Origin: Bacteroidota bacterium | GTDB lineage: Bacteria; Bacteroidota; Bacteroidia; Bacteroidales; F082 | DNA: 64,000 nucleotides | Direction of reading: 5' to 3' | NCBI GenBank assembly: GCA_023396415.1 | Contig: JAEWWJ010000058.1 | Coordinates: 1-64,000, forward strand | Shown: one piece after another, positions 35,043 to 44,101 of the stretch | Layout: every line of letters starts with the position of its first letter | Position numbering within the stretch: position 1 is the first letter of the stretch | Notes under the pieces: model-generated | Told to the model about the DNA's origin: nothing | The model's database searches: none | What the model saw: only the letters and a program-made list of their open reading frames with translations | Position numbers and translations under genes: made by a program

Positions 35043-36068
35043 ATGCTTCAAGAAAAAAAAAATCCCCGAAATATTTTTATTGCTTTTCTTTCAGTGTCGC
35101 TGTTGTTTTTTTTTGGCTGCCATAAAAAAACTGACAGGAAGGCAAGTGAGAATTTGCTGCGTGCCTTTGATTTTGAGTTGCTGAGACAGGTCAACAATAT
35201 GATGCAATCAAAAGCTGTCGCTTCATTCACTCCTTTTTTTACATTACCCAATGCCCCATTGCCCTTGCTTTCGAGCAATGTAACCGACTCGGTTGCAATG
35301 TTGAATGGGTATAATTTAGAAAAGGCAAAAGGAGAATATGTTTTCAACAGGGCAAGCCAAAGCTGGGATTTTACTGCTCCCGCAAAAGATGCAATGCCCT
35401 TAAAGCTGTCTTATCACTCTATAAATGATAGTCTGGTACATTTATATGTTGAGGAATATAGTGAGGCTCCAATCGAACTTCAAATGCTTTTTCCAACCCG
35501 ATTGAAAGGTGAATTGTTTGAGGGATCGAATTGCCTAATGAAGCTGAATTATAGTGCCGAAGTAAAAAACGGTTTTCCGGCATTGGCCGAATTGCACATT
35601 TCGTTGAACAATTATGAGATCATGTTTAATTTGAAAACAAAGTTTAAAGGCCAATCGAGTGCGGAATTAAATATTGACATTCATATTTTGGAATCGCAGA
35701 AGCAGACAATCCATCTAAAACTCAAATCTGATGTGGCTATTGGGCAAAACAAAGTATTGACCTACAATAAATTAAAGTTGTTTATTGAGGCTTTTCCATT
35801 GGTTGTAAAGCTAAATTCCGAGTTCGATTTTGTTTCAATAGGAGATGGTGATTTTTTTGACCTATGGAATAGAAAAACCAAAACAGTGGTTTATAGTGAT
35901 AAGAATCAACAACTCGGTAAAATTTATCTTATTCGCAACCAACCACGAGACCGAGCGGGTTTGTTGATCGAATACAACGATGGTAGCTTTCAAAGTTTGG
36001 AAGAAATAATGTTAGTCGTTCAAAAAGTGCTGGATACCAAAATTCACCGCTTGCATTCATGTGTTTAA
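35043..36068 (+). CDS. Hypothetical lipoprotein
   Basis: A 341-aa protein with a lipoprotein signal: hydrophobic IFIAFLSVSLLFFFG followed by Cys26 (FFFGC). The mature part is rich in beta strands with no motif that I recognise; segments such as SYHSINDSLVHLYVEEYSE and a repeat of polar strands suggest a beta-sandwich or barrel-like fold. Likely anchored to the inner leaflet of the outer membrane or exposed at the surface. Single-gene unit between its own promoter and a hairpin terminator. Confidence 0.75.
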   Translation: MLQEKKNPRNIFIAFLSVSLLFFFGCHKKTDRKASENLLRAFDFELLRQVNNMMQSKAVASFTPFFTLPNAPLPLLSSNVTDSVAMLNGYNLEKAKGEYVFNRASQSWDFTAPAKDAMPLKLSYHSINDSLVHLYVEEYSEAPIELQMLFPTRLKGELFEGSNCLMKLNYSAEVKNGFPALAELHISLNNYEIMFNLKTKFKGQSSAELNIDIHILESQKQTIHLKLKSDVAIGQNKVLTYNKLKLFIEAFPLVVKLNSEFDFVSIGDGDFFDLWNRKTKTVVYSDKNQQLGKIYLIRNQPRDRAGLLIEYNDGSFQSLEEIMLVVQKVLDTKIHRLHSCV

Positions 36069-36103
36069 TCCAAAGTCGAATTGAAGTGTTGCGAAGCAAA
36101 CTT

Positions 36104-36132
36104 GTTCATTTCCGTGCAAATGAACGGTTTTT
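36104..36132 (+). terminator. Hairpin terminator
   Basis: GTTCATTT (36104-36111) and AAATGAAC (36118-36125), six-base loop, followed by GGTTTTT. Confidence 0.65.
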
Positions 36133-36151
36133 AAAAGGCAAGTCAATTGAA

Positions 36152-36184
36152 TTGTGAATTAATTCACATCTTTCTGTATTTTTG
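36152..36184 (+). promoter_or_regulatory. Bacteroidota-type promoter for argF
   Basis: TTG at 36152-36154, 22-base spacer, TATTTTTG at 36177-36184; leader about 50 bases. Confidence 0.5.
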
Positions 36185-36239
36185 TCTTATATTTCATTGA
36201 TAGCAAATCAACATTTAATAACATTAAAAATTTACACCT

Positions 36240-37241
36240 ATGGCTTTCAATCTCAGAAACCGTAATTTTCTCAAATTGCTTGATTTCACCCCACAAGAAA
36301 TCAAATTTCTCCTCGATTTATCCGCCAATCTCAAAAAGGCAAAATATGCCGGTATTGAGCAACAGACACTCAAAGGCAAGAATATCGCGCTCATTTTTGA
36401 GAAAGACTCTACCCGCACGCGCTGCGCCTTCGAGGTGGCTGCCCACGATCAAGGTGCCAGCGTAACTTATTTAGGACCTTCGGGTTCGCAAATTGGTAAA
36501 AAGGAATCAATGAAAGATACAGCCCGCGTTTTAGGTGGTATGTACGACGGCATTGAGTACCGCGGATATGGTCAAGCCATTGTTGAAGAGCTCGGAAAAT
36601 ATGCCGGTGTTCCGGTTTGGAACGGCCTCACCACTGAGTTTCATCCCACTCAAATTTTAGCCGATTTTTTAACGATGATGGAAAACTGCGACAAGCCTTT
36701 AAGTCAGGTTGCTTTTGCTTATTGTGGCGATGCCCGCAACAATATGGGCAACTCGCTGATGGTTGGTGCTGCTAAAATGGGAATGGATTTTAGAGCTGTT
36801 GCGCCAAAACAAAACTGGCCTGAAGAGGAACTTGTAGCCACTTGTCGTGAAATCGCTAAAGCTACAGGCGCAAAAATTACCCTCACCGAAAGTGTAGATG
36901 AAGGCGTAAAGGGGGTAGATTTCTTATATACCGACGTTTGGGTTTCAATGGGTGAGCCGGATCATGTGTGGGAAGAACGCATCAAACTGATGTTGCCTTA
37001 CCAGGTGAACGGTGCTATGTTAGCCAAAACCGGAAATCCTAATGTGAAATTTTTACACTGCCTCCCCGCATTCCACAACCGTGATACGGTGATTGGTGAA
37101 CAAATTTTTCAAAAATTTGGAATTGATGCCATGGAAGTGAATGATGAGGTGTTTGAATCACCGGCTTCGTTGGTTTTCGAGGAAGCCGAAAATCGTTTGC
37201 ACACCATCAAGGCAGTGATGGTAGCCACCTTAGGTGCTTAA
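36240..37241 (+). CDS. argF: Ornithine carbamoyltransferase
   Basis: Forms citrulline from ornithine and carbamoyl phosphate in arginine biosynthesis. The 333-aa sequence has the carbamoyl-phosphate-binding STRTR (residues 57-61), HPTQ (135-138), the ornithine-binding SMG loop in DVWVSMGEPD and HCLPAF (273-278) with the catalytic Cys274. The SMG loop and full HCLPAF distinguish it from acetyl- and succinyl-ornithine carbamoyltransferases found in some Bacteroidota. Length is normal. It stands alone with its own promoter and terminator; no other arg genes in the window. A catabolic role cannot be excluded from sequence. Confidence 0.93.
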   Translation: MAFNLRNRNFLKLLDFTPQEIKFLLDLSANLKKAKYAGIEQQTLKGKNIALIFEKDSTRTRCAFEVAAHDQGASVTYLGPSGSQIGKKESMKDTARVLGGMYDGIEYRGYGQAIVEELGKYAGVPVWNGLTTEFHPTQILADFLTMMENCDKPLSQVAFAYCGDARNNMGNSLMVGAAKMGMDFRAVAPKQNWPEEELVATCREIAKATGAKITLTESVDEGVKGVDFLYTDVWVSMGEPDHVWEERIKLMLPYQVNGAMLAKTGNPNVKFLHCLPAFHNRDTVIGEQIFQKFGIDAMEVNDEVFESPASLVFEEAENRLHTIKAVMVATLGA

Positions 37242-37260
37242 CCGTCAAATAAACCTACAA

Positions 37261-37299
37261 AAAAGTCCTCAACCGAAAAGGGTTAGAGGACTTTTTTAT
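37261..37299 (+). terminator. Intrinsic terminator after argF
   Basis: AAAAGTCCTCAACC (37261-37274) pairs with GGTTAGAGGACTTTT (37281-37295, one bulged A), then T-run. Confidence 0.8.
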
Positions 37300-37327
37300 G
37301 CTTTAAAACCACCATTTAAACCATTGA

Positions 37328-38680
37328 TTATCTGTTAAATAACAGTCTTTTTCCACGATGATTGTCATTTAAAACACCATGGTCATAAACCAGATTGCCA
37401 TTCACAAAAGTATGTGTCACAGCGCTTTGAAATACTTCCCCGTCAAAAGGCGACCAGCCGCACTTGTACCGAATGTTGTCATTGTTAACGGCCCATGGTT
37501 GATGAAGGTCAACCAACACCAGATCAGCAAAATAACCTTCACGGATGTATCCTCTATCCATGACATTAAATGCAATAGCAGGATGGTGACACATCTTTTC
37601 GACAACGGTTTCGAGATCAATTTGTCCTCGATGATAAAACTCAAGCATGGCCGGCAGCGCATGTTGTACCAAAGGACCACCCGATGGGCTTTCAAAATAA
37701 GGCCGTGATTTTTCTTCGAGGGTATGCGGAGCATGATCGGTTGCCACAACATCCAAGGTGCCGTTTAAAAGGGCTTCCCACAAAGCCAGGCGATCATTTT
37801 CGGTTTTAATGGCCGGGTTCCACTTGATGAAGTTTCCCTTGCGGAGGTAATCGTTTTTGTTAAACCAAAGGTGATGCACACAAACTTCGGCGGTTATTTT
37901 TTTATCTTTTAATGCGATGTCATTTCGAAAAAGCTCCATCTCACGCGCGGTGGAAAGATGCAAAACATGCAAGCGGGTATTGAAACGATGGGCAAGCTCA
38001 ACAGCTTCGGACGAGGAGCGGTAACAGGCTTCAGCAGAGCGAAGTGCGGGATGTACGGAAGCCGAAATTTGCTCAGAGGCCTTTTGTTTGAATTGTAAAA
38101 ATGCCTTGCGGATGGTGGGTTCGTGTTCGCAATGAACGGCAACAAGGCAAGGAGCCTCCTTGAAAATAATTTCTAGCGCTTGACGGTCATCTACCAACAT
38201 ATTTCCTGTGCTCGAACCCATAAAAACCTTAATCCCACAAACCTTATGCGGATTCACTTTGATAATTTCATGGGTGTTGTGGTTGGAGGCACCAAGATAA
38301 AAACTAAAGTTAGCAAGTGATTTTTCAGCGGCAAGTTCATATTTTTCCTCCAGCAACTCAAGGGTAAGTGCGTTGGGAATGGTATTGGGCATTTCCATAA
38401 AACTGGTGATGCCGCCGGCAACCGCAGCCCTGCTTTCAGTGTAAATATCGCCTTTGTGTGTGAGACCCGGCTCCCTAAAATGCACTTGATCGTCAATTAC
38501 GCCGGGGAGCAAATATTTGCCTTGGGCATCTATCACAGTGTAGGACGAAAATGGCTGCAAAACCGGATGCTTCGCTTCGCTGATCCATTGAATTTTTTCA
38601 TTGGATATGGCCACAGTTCCTTTAAAAACCCTGCCCTCATTTACTATGTAGGCATTGGTAATGAGGTAGTTGTTTGACAT
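37328..38680 (-). CDS. pyrC: Dihydroorotase (class I)
   Basis: Amidohydrolase that cyclises carbamoyl-aspartate to dihydroorotate in pyrimidine synthesis. The 450-aa protein shows GVIDDQVHFREPGL, AGGITSFMEMPNT, VHCEHEP, LHVLHLST and VATDHAPHT with the catalytic Asp. In the first metal motif (normally D-x-H-x-H) the first His is Gln65 while His67 remains; I recall this variant from other Bacteroidota dihydroorotases, so it is probably not a defect. Starts 10 bases after the polyprenol-phosphate mannosyltransferase gene and is co-transcribed with it. An allantoinase or hydantoinase role is less likely given length and motifs. Confidence 0.88.
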   Translation of the reverse strand: MSNNYLITNAYIVNEGRVFKGTVAISNEKIQWISEAKHPVLQPFSSYTVIDAQGKYLLPGVIDDQVHFREPGLTHKGDIYTESRAAVAGGITSFMEMPNTIPNALTLELLEEKYELAAEKSLANFSFYLGASNHNTHEIIKVNPHKVCGIKVFMGSSTGNMLVDDRQALEIIFKEAPCLVAVHCEHEPTIRKAFLQFKQKASEQISASVHPALRSAEACYRSSSEAVELAHRFNTRLHVLHLSTAREMELFRNDIALKDKKITAEVCVHHLWFNKNDYLRKGNFIKWNPAIKTENDRLALWEALLNGTLDVVATDHAPHTLEEKSRPYFESPSGGPLVQHALPAMLEFYHRGQIDLETVVEKMCHHPAIAFNVMDRGYIREGYFADLVLVDLHQPWAVNNDNIRYKCGWSPFDGEVFQSAVTHTFVNGNLVYDHGVLNDNHRGKRLLFNR

Positions 38681-38690
38681 GAATTAGGTT

Positions 38691-39440
38691 TTAGGCAGTT
38701 TTTTCTTTCGCGGGTTTAATAGAACCCAACAACCCTCTCCACCGTAGGTTAATCACACCAAAAATGGCCTCTTTGAAAATGTTGTTGTTCATTTTGCTGG
38801 TTCCTTGGGTGCGGTCGGTGAAAATAATAGGCACTTCTTTAAGAATAAAACCCAAGTGCCACGCGGTATATTTCATCTCAATTTGGAAGGCGTAGCCTAC
38901 AAATTTCACTTTATCGAGGCGAATGGTTTCTAAAACTTTTCGACGGTAGCAAACAAAACCGGCAGTAGTGTCGCGCACTTTCATGCGGGTAATAAACCGC
39001 ACATAAGATGAGGCGTAATACGACATTAAAACCCTACCCATGGGCCAGTTTACAACGTTCACACCGGTGATGTAGCGTGAGCCAATGGCCATGTCGGCAC
39101 CCTCGGCTGAGGTAGCTAAATAAAGTCTTTCAAGGTCGGCGGGGTTGTGCGAAAAGTCGGCGTCCATTTCAAAAATATGCTCGTAGTCTCTCGCTAAGGC
39201 CCATCTGAAGCCATGAATATATGCCGTCCCAAGGCCTAGTTTCCCTTTGCGCTCTTCGATGAAAAGCTTGCCGGGGAACTCTGTCATCAATCGTTTAACA
39301 ATAACAGCCGTTCCATCAGGGCTGTTGTCCTCAACAATTAAAACATGAAAATCTTTTTGAAGCTGGAAAACAGCTCGAATGATGTTTTCGATGTTTTCCT
39401 TTTCATTGTAGGTCGGAATAATGACGATGCTATCTGACAT
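38691..39440 (-). CDS. Polyprenol monophosphomannose synthase-like GT2 glycosyltransferase
   Basis: A 249-aa family 2 glycosyltransferase of the dolichyl-phosphate mannose synthase group, which moves mannose from GDP-mannose to a lipid carrier at the cytoplasmic membrane face. Motifs: IIPTYNEKENIE at the N-terminus, VEDNSPDGT, EMDADFSHNP containing the metal-binding DxD, and IGSRYITGVNVVNWP. No C-terminal membrane domain, as in short bacterial members. Heads a two-gene operon with pyrC. A donor other than GDP-mannose cannot be ruled out. Confidence 0.88.
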   Translation of the reverse strand: MSDSIVIIPTYNEKENIENIIRAVFQLQKDFHVLIVEDNSPDGTAVIVKRLMTEFPGKLFIEERKGKLGLGTAYIHGFRWALARDYEHIFEMDADFSHNPADLERLYLATSAEGADMAIGSRYITGVNVVNWPMGRVLMSYYASSYVRFITRMKVRDTTAGFVCYRRKVLETIRLDKVKFVGYAFQIEMKYTAWHLGFILKEVPIIFTDRTQGTSKMNNNIFKEAIFGVINLRWRGLLGSIKPAKEKTA

Positions 39441-39570
39441 AGTGGCCTGAAAAATGAAGTGTTTTTTTATTAACGCTACAAAGGTGCAAAAAATATGTGT
39501 GAGCGCTTCAAATATTGTTCAAAAGCATCCGCCTTACAAGTTTAAAACATGTTAAATTCCTTGCTTTTAG

Positions 39571-40299
39571 CTAAAAACGCGCTCTTCCAGTGTGTTTTTC
39601 GGTGTTGTAGAAGGCAGGTGAAGCAATCAAGTCATTGGGATAAACCATATATCCGGCATTGCAGTCAATGTCAATTTCGGTTGCGTAATAAACTGAACTC
39701 CATACAAGAAGCGAGCAGTACCAAGATGTGTTGCTGTCAAAATTACGCGTTGTGTCGGCAATATTTTCTGATGGGATCAACTTTGCCGCGTGCCATGAAG
39801 AAGAATCGCCTTTTTGGTGGAGGGCAAAGTCAATCATTTTATCAATTTGCTGGTCGGTGAGTGGCAGCCTCAAGCGGTAGCGGCTACCCTTTTTCGTATG
39901 GTCGAAATTGACATTGTTCAAAGCATCGAATTTATGGTAAGCCAAGCCAGCAACTTCGCGCACCTGTAGCGCCTTTGGCACATCTTTCGCAATAGATTCA
40001 ACAATGATTGATCCCATCAAAAGGCTATCCATATTGCTGCTTGTGAAGCCTTTAACAACTAAAGCAGCATGACCGAAATTCTTTCCGTTGGCAAGGGTCG
40101 CCGTCCCGGGCCAGATGTTCAGATTGGGGCGCACAATGATATCGCCCCGGCGTAATTCATGAATGCCTTCAACACACCACGGCGAGTTGTTGGTTGCTGT
40201 TGCACTGCTTTCCACCACCTTTGTAGGCGATGTGTGGCAGGAAACCAAAAACAATGACCCCTGAATAAGCATGACGGCTCGTAAAATAAAAGACATCAT
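39571..40299 (-). CDS. YiiX/YebB-like permuted papain-fold lipoprotein
   Basis: A 242-aa protein with a lipoprotein signal (LIQGSLFLVSC). The mature part resembles the YiiX/YaeF group of permuted NlpC/P60 hydrolases: LRRGDIIVRP at the start of the domain, FGHAALV carrying the catalytic His, and WYCSLLVWSSVY carrying the catalytic Cys. These enzymes are thought to cut peptides or amide bonds in the cell wall or lipids. The frame is open to a TTG at 40341, but a TATTTTTG promoter lies over it, so the ATG pair at 40299/40296 is the start. Exact substrate unknown. Confidence 0.8.
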   Translation of the reverse strand: MMSFILRAVMLIQGSLFLVSCHTSPTKVVESSATATNNSPWCVEGIHELRRGDIIVRPNLNIWPGTATLANGKNFGHAALVVKGFTSSNMDSLLMGSIIVESIAKDVPKALQVREVAGLAYHKFDALNNVNFDHTKKGSRYRLRLPLTDQQIDKMIDFALHQKGDSSSWHAAKLIPSENIADTTRNFDSNTSWYCSLLVWSSVYYATEIDIDCNAGYMVYPNDLIASPAFYNTEKHTGRARF

Positions 40300-40338
40300 T
40301 TGGTGGAGTTGTGTTTTCAAAGCAATGATTTTCTTGCA

Positions 40339-40346
40339 CAAAAATA
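40339..40346 (-). promoter_or_regulatory. TAnnTTTG element for the YiiX-like gene
   Basis: The reverse strand reads TATTTTTG; this fixes the start downstream of the TTG at 40341. Confidence 0.5.
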
Positions 40347-40472
40347 CTTAAACCACATCGAATGGAGGTCCTTTTTAAAGCCTAAAATAGGTTTTTCACG
40401 CATAAAATAGTTAAAAAATAGTGCAAATCAATGTTTAAAAAGGTTGTTTGACATCAAAAGCTAGGTTTTTAC

Positions 40473-40504
40473 TTGCAACTAAATAGCTGTCTTATCTATC
40501 TTTG
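40473..40504 (+). promoter_or_regulatory. Bacteroidota-type promoter
   Basis: TTG at 40473-40475, 21-base spacer, TATCTTTG at 40497-40504; start codon at 40534. Confidence 0.6.
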
Positions 40505-40533
40505 TATTATATAAACCACTTAATCCAATTGTT

Positions 40534-41658
40534 ATGAAAAAAGTATTGTTGTTTTCCCTTATGCTGGGCTTGATGGTTTTTGCAAGTTGCGAAAAAGACA
40601 AAGACAAACCTCAAGACCTCTCCGTTAACGATGCCAAAGTTGAATTACGTAATGTTGGTCAGCAAGTTACCACTGATATGGCTGCCATGATGAGCCTTGA
40701 GGCATACACCTCTATCAATTTCTTGATGGGATTGCTCGATTTTGAACTTTCAAAACAAACGATCAATGCCATGCTGGTAAAACCGGGAAACATGACCCTG
40801 ACAAAAGCTAAAACCACCCTGCAACCCACCAATAAAAATCAAAAAGAAATGGGTGATTTCGGTGTGTATGCTTACAATTTTGGCACCGGCGATTTCGACC
40901 TCATGGAGCAAAGCACCACGATGCTTAAATTTATTTTCCCTTCCGATGAAACTGCTTTGGCCAACAACCAAAACGACGCTTCCTTAACGGTGAATAATTT
41001 GACCTATCAAACCATCATTTATACCGAAGAAATGTGGGATGATGATTCACAAACTTGGTACACTGAAACGTATGAAGAAATGGTGCCTACCAATGCCAAT
41101 GTTGACTTTAAAATCTCCGGCACCACGTTTATGACAGCTAACTACAACGCATCCTACACCGAAAATGGTTTTCCTTTGGCCACCAATGCTGATGTAACAA
41201 TGGCTCCTTACAGTTTCAATATGTCATTGTCAGGAACGGGTAGCAACTATACGGCAATCATGTCGTTTAAGCAAAACAACGCCGAAATGATGGGATGCAA
41301 TCTTGCAGTGATTTACTCAGCTGATATGACTGATGTTGAAAAAGTTACGGGCTATTACAGTCTTGCACCCTTAAAAGTTGAAGGCTGGATGAACTATGCT
41401 GCAATTAATAATTATATGAATGATATTGATGATAATGGCGGCACTTACGATCTTGGGTTTTTAAACAATCAAATTGCAATGCAGTTGATGCACACCGAAT
41501 TGAATGCCAAAATAGGCGATTTAATGTTTAAGATGTACACCGATATCGAATACAATGAAACCTACCCAACCTTGGCCATTGTTTATTCCGATGGAACGTA
41601 TGAATGGTTTGAAGACATCATGGGTTCAGAAAATTATAAATTTGCCCGAAAAAGATAA
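40534..41658 (+). CDS. Hypothetical lipoprotein
   Basis: A 374-aa protein with a lipoprotein signal peptide (LLFSLMLGLMVFASC, Cys19) and a charged segment directly after the Cys (EKDKDKPQD), which suggests surface export in Bacteroidota. The mature region is acidic, rich in Asn, Thr and Met, and dominated by beta strands (for example NYTAIMSFKQNNAEMM). No catalytic motif recognised. Single-gene unit with a consensus promoter and a clear terminator. Confidence 0.75.
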   Translation: MKKVLLFSLMLGLMVFASCEKDKDKPQDLSVNDAKVELRNVGQQVTTDMAAMMSLEAYTSINFLMGLLDFELSKQTINAMLVKPGNMTLTKAKTTLQPTNKNQKEMGDFGVYAYNFGTGDFDLMEQSTTMLKFIFPSDETALANNQNDASLTVNNLTYQTIIYTEEMWDDDSQTWYTETYEEMVPTNANVDFKISGTTFMTANYNASYTENGFPLATNADVTMAPYSFNMSLSGTGSNYTAIMSFKQNNAEMMGCNLAVIYSADMTDVEKVTGYYSLAPLKVEGWMNYAAINNYMNDIDDNGGTYDLGFLNNQIAMQLMHTELNAKIGDLMFKMYTDIEYNETYPTLAIVYSDGTYEWFEDIMGSENYKFARKR

Positions 41659-41675
41659 TTTTTAAAATCGTTTTA

Positions 41676-41706
41676 AAGGCTGTCTGTTTTAGGCAGCCTT
41701 TTTTTT
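41676..41706 (+). terminator. Intrinsic terminator
   Basis: AAGGCTGTCT (41676-41685), loop GTTTT, AGGCAGCCTT (41691-41700), then T-run; one G-U pair. Confidence 0.85.
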
Positions 41707-41749
41707 GTCAGGTCATGACTTTTAAAGGTCTAATGATAGCTGATTTGCG

Positions 41750-41757
41750 TATTTTTG
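41750..41757 (+). promoter_or_regulatory. TAnnTTTG element before holB
   Basis: TATTTTTG, 18 bases before the ATG at 41776. Confidence 0.45.
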
Positions 41758-41775
41758 AACTCCCAATAAAGAACC

Positions 41776-42912
41776 ATGAGATTTAAACAGGTCATAGGAC
41801 AGCATGAGGTGAAAACGCGTCTGCTTCAGTCGGTTTCTGAAGGTCGCATCAGCCATACACAAATGTTTTGGGGACCTCCCGGAAGCGGTAAGTTTGCTCT
41901 TGCCCTCGCGTATTCGCAATACCTCAACTGCACCAACCGACAGGAAAATGACAGTTGCGGTCAATGTCCGTCTTGCATCAAAGCGCAGCGCCTAACCCAT
42001 CCCGACATCCATTTTATTTATCCTACCACCACCACCAAAAAGGTGAAAAAAGACCCCGAGTCTAAGCTTTTTTCCGAAGAATGGCGCAATTTTGTGATAA
42101 GCAACAAAGGGTATATCGGGCTGAACCAATGGCACGAGTACTTGGGTGTTGAAAACAAGCAAGCGTCAATTTTTGTGCGCGATGGCAGTGAAATTATCCG
42201 ATGGCTAAGTTTTAAGGCTTACGAAGGTAAATTTAAAATCATGATTATATGGATGGTCGAAAGGCTCAACATTACCACGGCCAATAAATTATTGAAGCAG
42301 TTGGAAGAACCTCCAGAAAACACCATCTTTTTACTCATCGCTGAACAAACCGATCTTATACTTACGACAGTGAAATCGCGGGCTTTTCAAGTGAAAATAC
42401 CCCGCCTCGATGACGATTCGCTGCTTCTCGCTTTGGCCGAAGCCCGCGGTGTGCGACAGGCCGACGTAAAGGAAGTGGCCACAATGGCTTATGGTAACTG
42501 GTTGGAAGCAAACCGATTATATGAAAATGCGGATGATGAAAAGTATAACTTTCACGAATTACGCCAATGGATGCGCTTGTGTTTTAAAGACAATATCCCC
42601 ATGCTTATTGATTTTTGCGCCAACATGGGAGGCATTGGAAGAGAACGTCAAAAAGCCTTTCTTCAGCACGGATTGTCTCTTTTTAGAAATAGCCTCATCA
42701 ACAACCACAATCTCCAACAGATGGTCAGGCTTCCTGAGGATGAACTGGATTTTATGTCGAAGTTTGCGCCTTTTGTTCACCATAACAACTTGATTACCTT
42801 CACAGAACTGATGGAGGAAGGTATTCGACAAATTGAACGTAACGCTTATGCACCCTTGGTATTTATGGATACCAGCCTCAAAATGATTCACTTGCTCAAA
42901 TTGAAGGCCTGA
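41776..42912 (+). CDS. holB: DNA polymerase III delta-prime subunit
   Basis: Clamp-loader subunit of the replicative polymerase. The 378-aa AAA+ protein shows GQHEVKTRLLQSV, a P-loop GPPGSGKFALA (residues 33-43), a zinc module with the cysteines of CTNRQENDSCGQCPSC, and the sensor/arginine region LEEPPENTIFLLIAEQ followed by TVKSRAFQVKIP. First gene of a four-gene same-strand cluster; ricT follows after about 50 bases with its own weak promoter element. Confidence 0.92.
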   Translation: MRFKQVIGQHEVKTRLLQSVSEGRISHTQMFWGPPGSGKFALALAYSQYLNCTNRQENDSCGQCPSCIKAQRLTHPDIHFIYPTTTTKKVKKDPESKLFSEEWRNFVISNKGYIGLNQWHEYLGVENKQASIFVRDGSEIIRWLSFKAYEGKFKIMIIWMVERLNITTANKLLKQLEEPPENTIFLLIAEQTDLILTTVKSRAFQVKIPRLDDDSLLLALAEARGVRQADVKEVATMAYGNWLEANRLYENADDEKYNFHELRQWMRLCFKDNIPMLIDFCANMGGIGRERQKAFLQHGLSLFRNSLINNHNLQQMVRLPEDELDFMSKFAPFVHHNNLITFTELMEEGIRQIERNAYAPLVFMDTSLKMIHLLKLKA

Positions 42913-42934
42913 AAAAATTCACGAAAAAAAAGTG

Positions 42935-42942
42935 TAATTTTG
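42935..42942 (+). promoter_or_regulatory. TAnnTTTG element before ricT
   Basis: TAATTTTG, 22 bases before the ATG at 42965. Confidence 0.4.
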
Positions 42943-42964
42943 TCCTTTTAACAAACATATTTAT

Positions 42965-44101
42965 ATGAATGAAGAACTAAAGGGCAAAGGCAGTGAAACT
43001 TTTCTCCCGAGAGGCTGCTGCCGCGCTCCACGTGTATATAACCCCAAAGACCAGATTTATCAACACCAATGTTGCAAATTAGATACTACCAATTGGCTCC
43101 AAGGCTATGAAGATCCGCTGCAACAAACAAAACCACGTTTTGCCGAAGTCCGATTTAAAAACGACCACAAAGATTTTTTTTCTTACACCCACGATCTCGA
43201 ACTCAAAGAAGGTGAGATGGTTGCCGTTGAAGCGGCCGCCGGACATGATATTGGTATTGTTACCCTTGTAGGCGAAATTGTTGAAAGGCAAATGGAGCGT
43301 AAAAATTACAGGGTAAAACCTGAGGAAATGCGCAAAGTTTATCGCCACGCCAAACTTTCTGATGTCGAAAAATGGGTCAGCTCAATTGAGCAAGAAGAGC
43401 TTGCTCTTCGCAAAACCCGTGAACTGATTTATGATTTACGTCTAAATATGAAACTCAATGATGTTCAATATCAGGGCGATAAGACCAAAGCTGTTTTTTA
43501 TTACACAGCCGAAGATCGCGTTGATTTTCGTGAACTTATCAAGCGGATGGCCGAAGAATTTCACATCAGGGTTGAAATGCGTCAAATCGGAATGAGGCAA
43601 GAATCGGCCAAGCTGGGCGGCATCGGCTCCTGTGGTCGCGAGCTGTGTTGCGCTTCGTGGATGGCCGAGTTTCAATCTGTTTCAACAACTATGGCACGCG
43701 TGCAGCAATTGTCGCCCAATCCCCAAAAATTGGCCGGGCTATGCGGAAAATTAAAATGTTGCCTCAACTATGAATTTGATGCATACGCCGATGCCATCAA
43801 GGAGTTTCCCGACGAACGCACCGTCCTCAAAACAAAAAAAGGTGACGCTATTCATCAAAAAAGCGACATCTTTAAAGGTCTAATGTGGTACGCCTACACC
43901 AACGACAGGGCCAGCCTTTTGGCGATTCCTATTGACAAGGTGAAAGAAATATCAGCTTTAAACAGCAAGGGTCAATACCCTGAAAAACTCGAAGATTTTG
44001 CTTTTATGAAAGGAACAGAGGTTTCTGAAGTGAGCAGCAGTATCCTTGAAGGTGACTTGAATCGTTTCGACAAACCCAAAAAAAATAAGAAAAACAAGTG
44101 A
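42965..44101 (+). CDS. ricT: PSP1-domain protein RicT/YaaT
   Basis: A 378-aa PSP1 C-terminal-domain protein. In Bacillus the homologue YaaT/RicT forms an iron-sulfur complex that affects RNA processing; a matching role here is inferred. Seen: an N-terminal Cys-rich stretch (RGCCRAP, HQCCKLD), a PSP1 core at about 60-260 (LKEGEMVAVEAAAGHDIG, VDFRELIKRMAEEF, RIEM-like RVEMRQIGMRQE) and Cys clusters GRELCCASW and CGKLKCCLNYE. Ends in a basic tail KKNKKNK. Its stop overlaps the GTG start of gldH in a GTGA. Confidence 0.92.
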   Translation: MNEELKGKGSETFLPRGCCRAPRVYNPKDQIYQHQCCKLDTTNWLQGYEDPLQQTKPRFAEVRFKNDHKDFFSYTHDLELKEGEMVAVEAAAGHDIGIVTLVGEIVERQMERKNYRVKPEEMRKVYRHAKLSDVEKWVSSIEQEELALRKTRELIYDLRLNMKLNDVQYQGDKTKAVFYYTAEDRVDFRELIKRMAEEFHIRVEMRQIGMRQESAKLGGIGSCGRELCCASWMAEFQSVSTTMARVQQLSPNPQKLAGLCGKLKCCLNYEFDAYADAIKEFPDERTVLKTKKGDAIHQKSDIFKGLMWYAYTNDRASLLAIPIDKVKEISALNSKGQYPEKLEDFAFMKGTEVSEVSSSILEGDLNRFDKPKKNKKNK

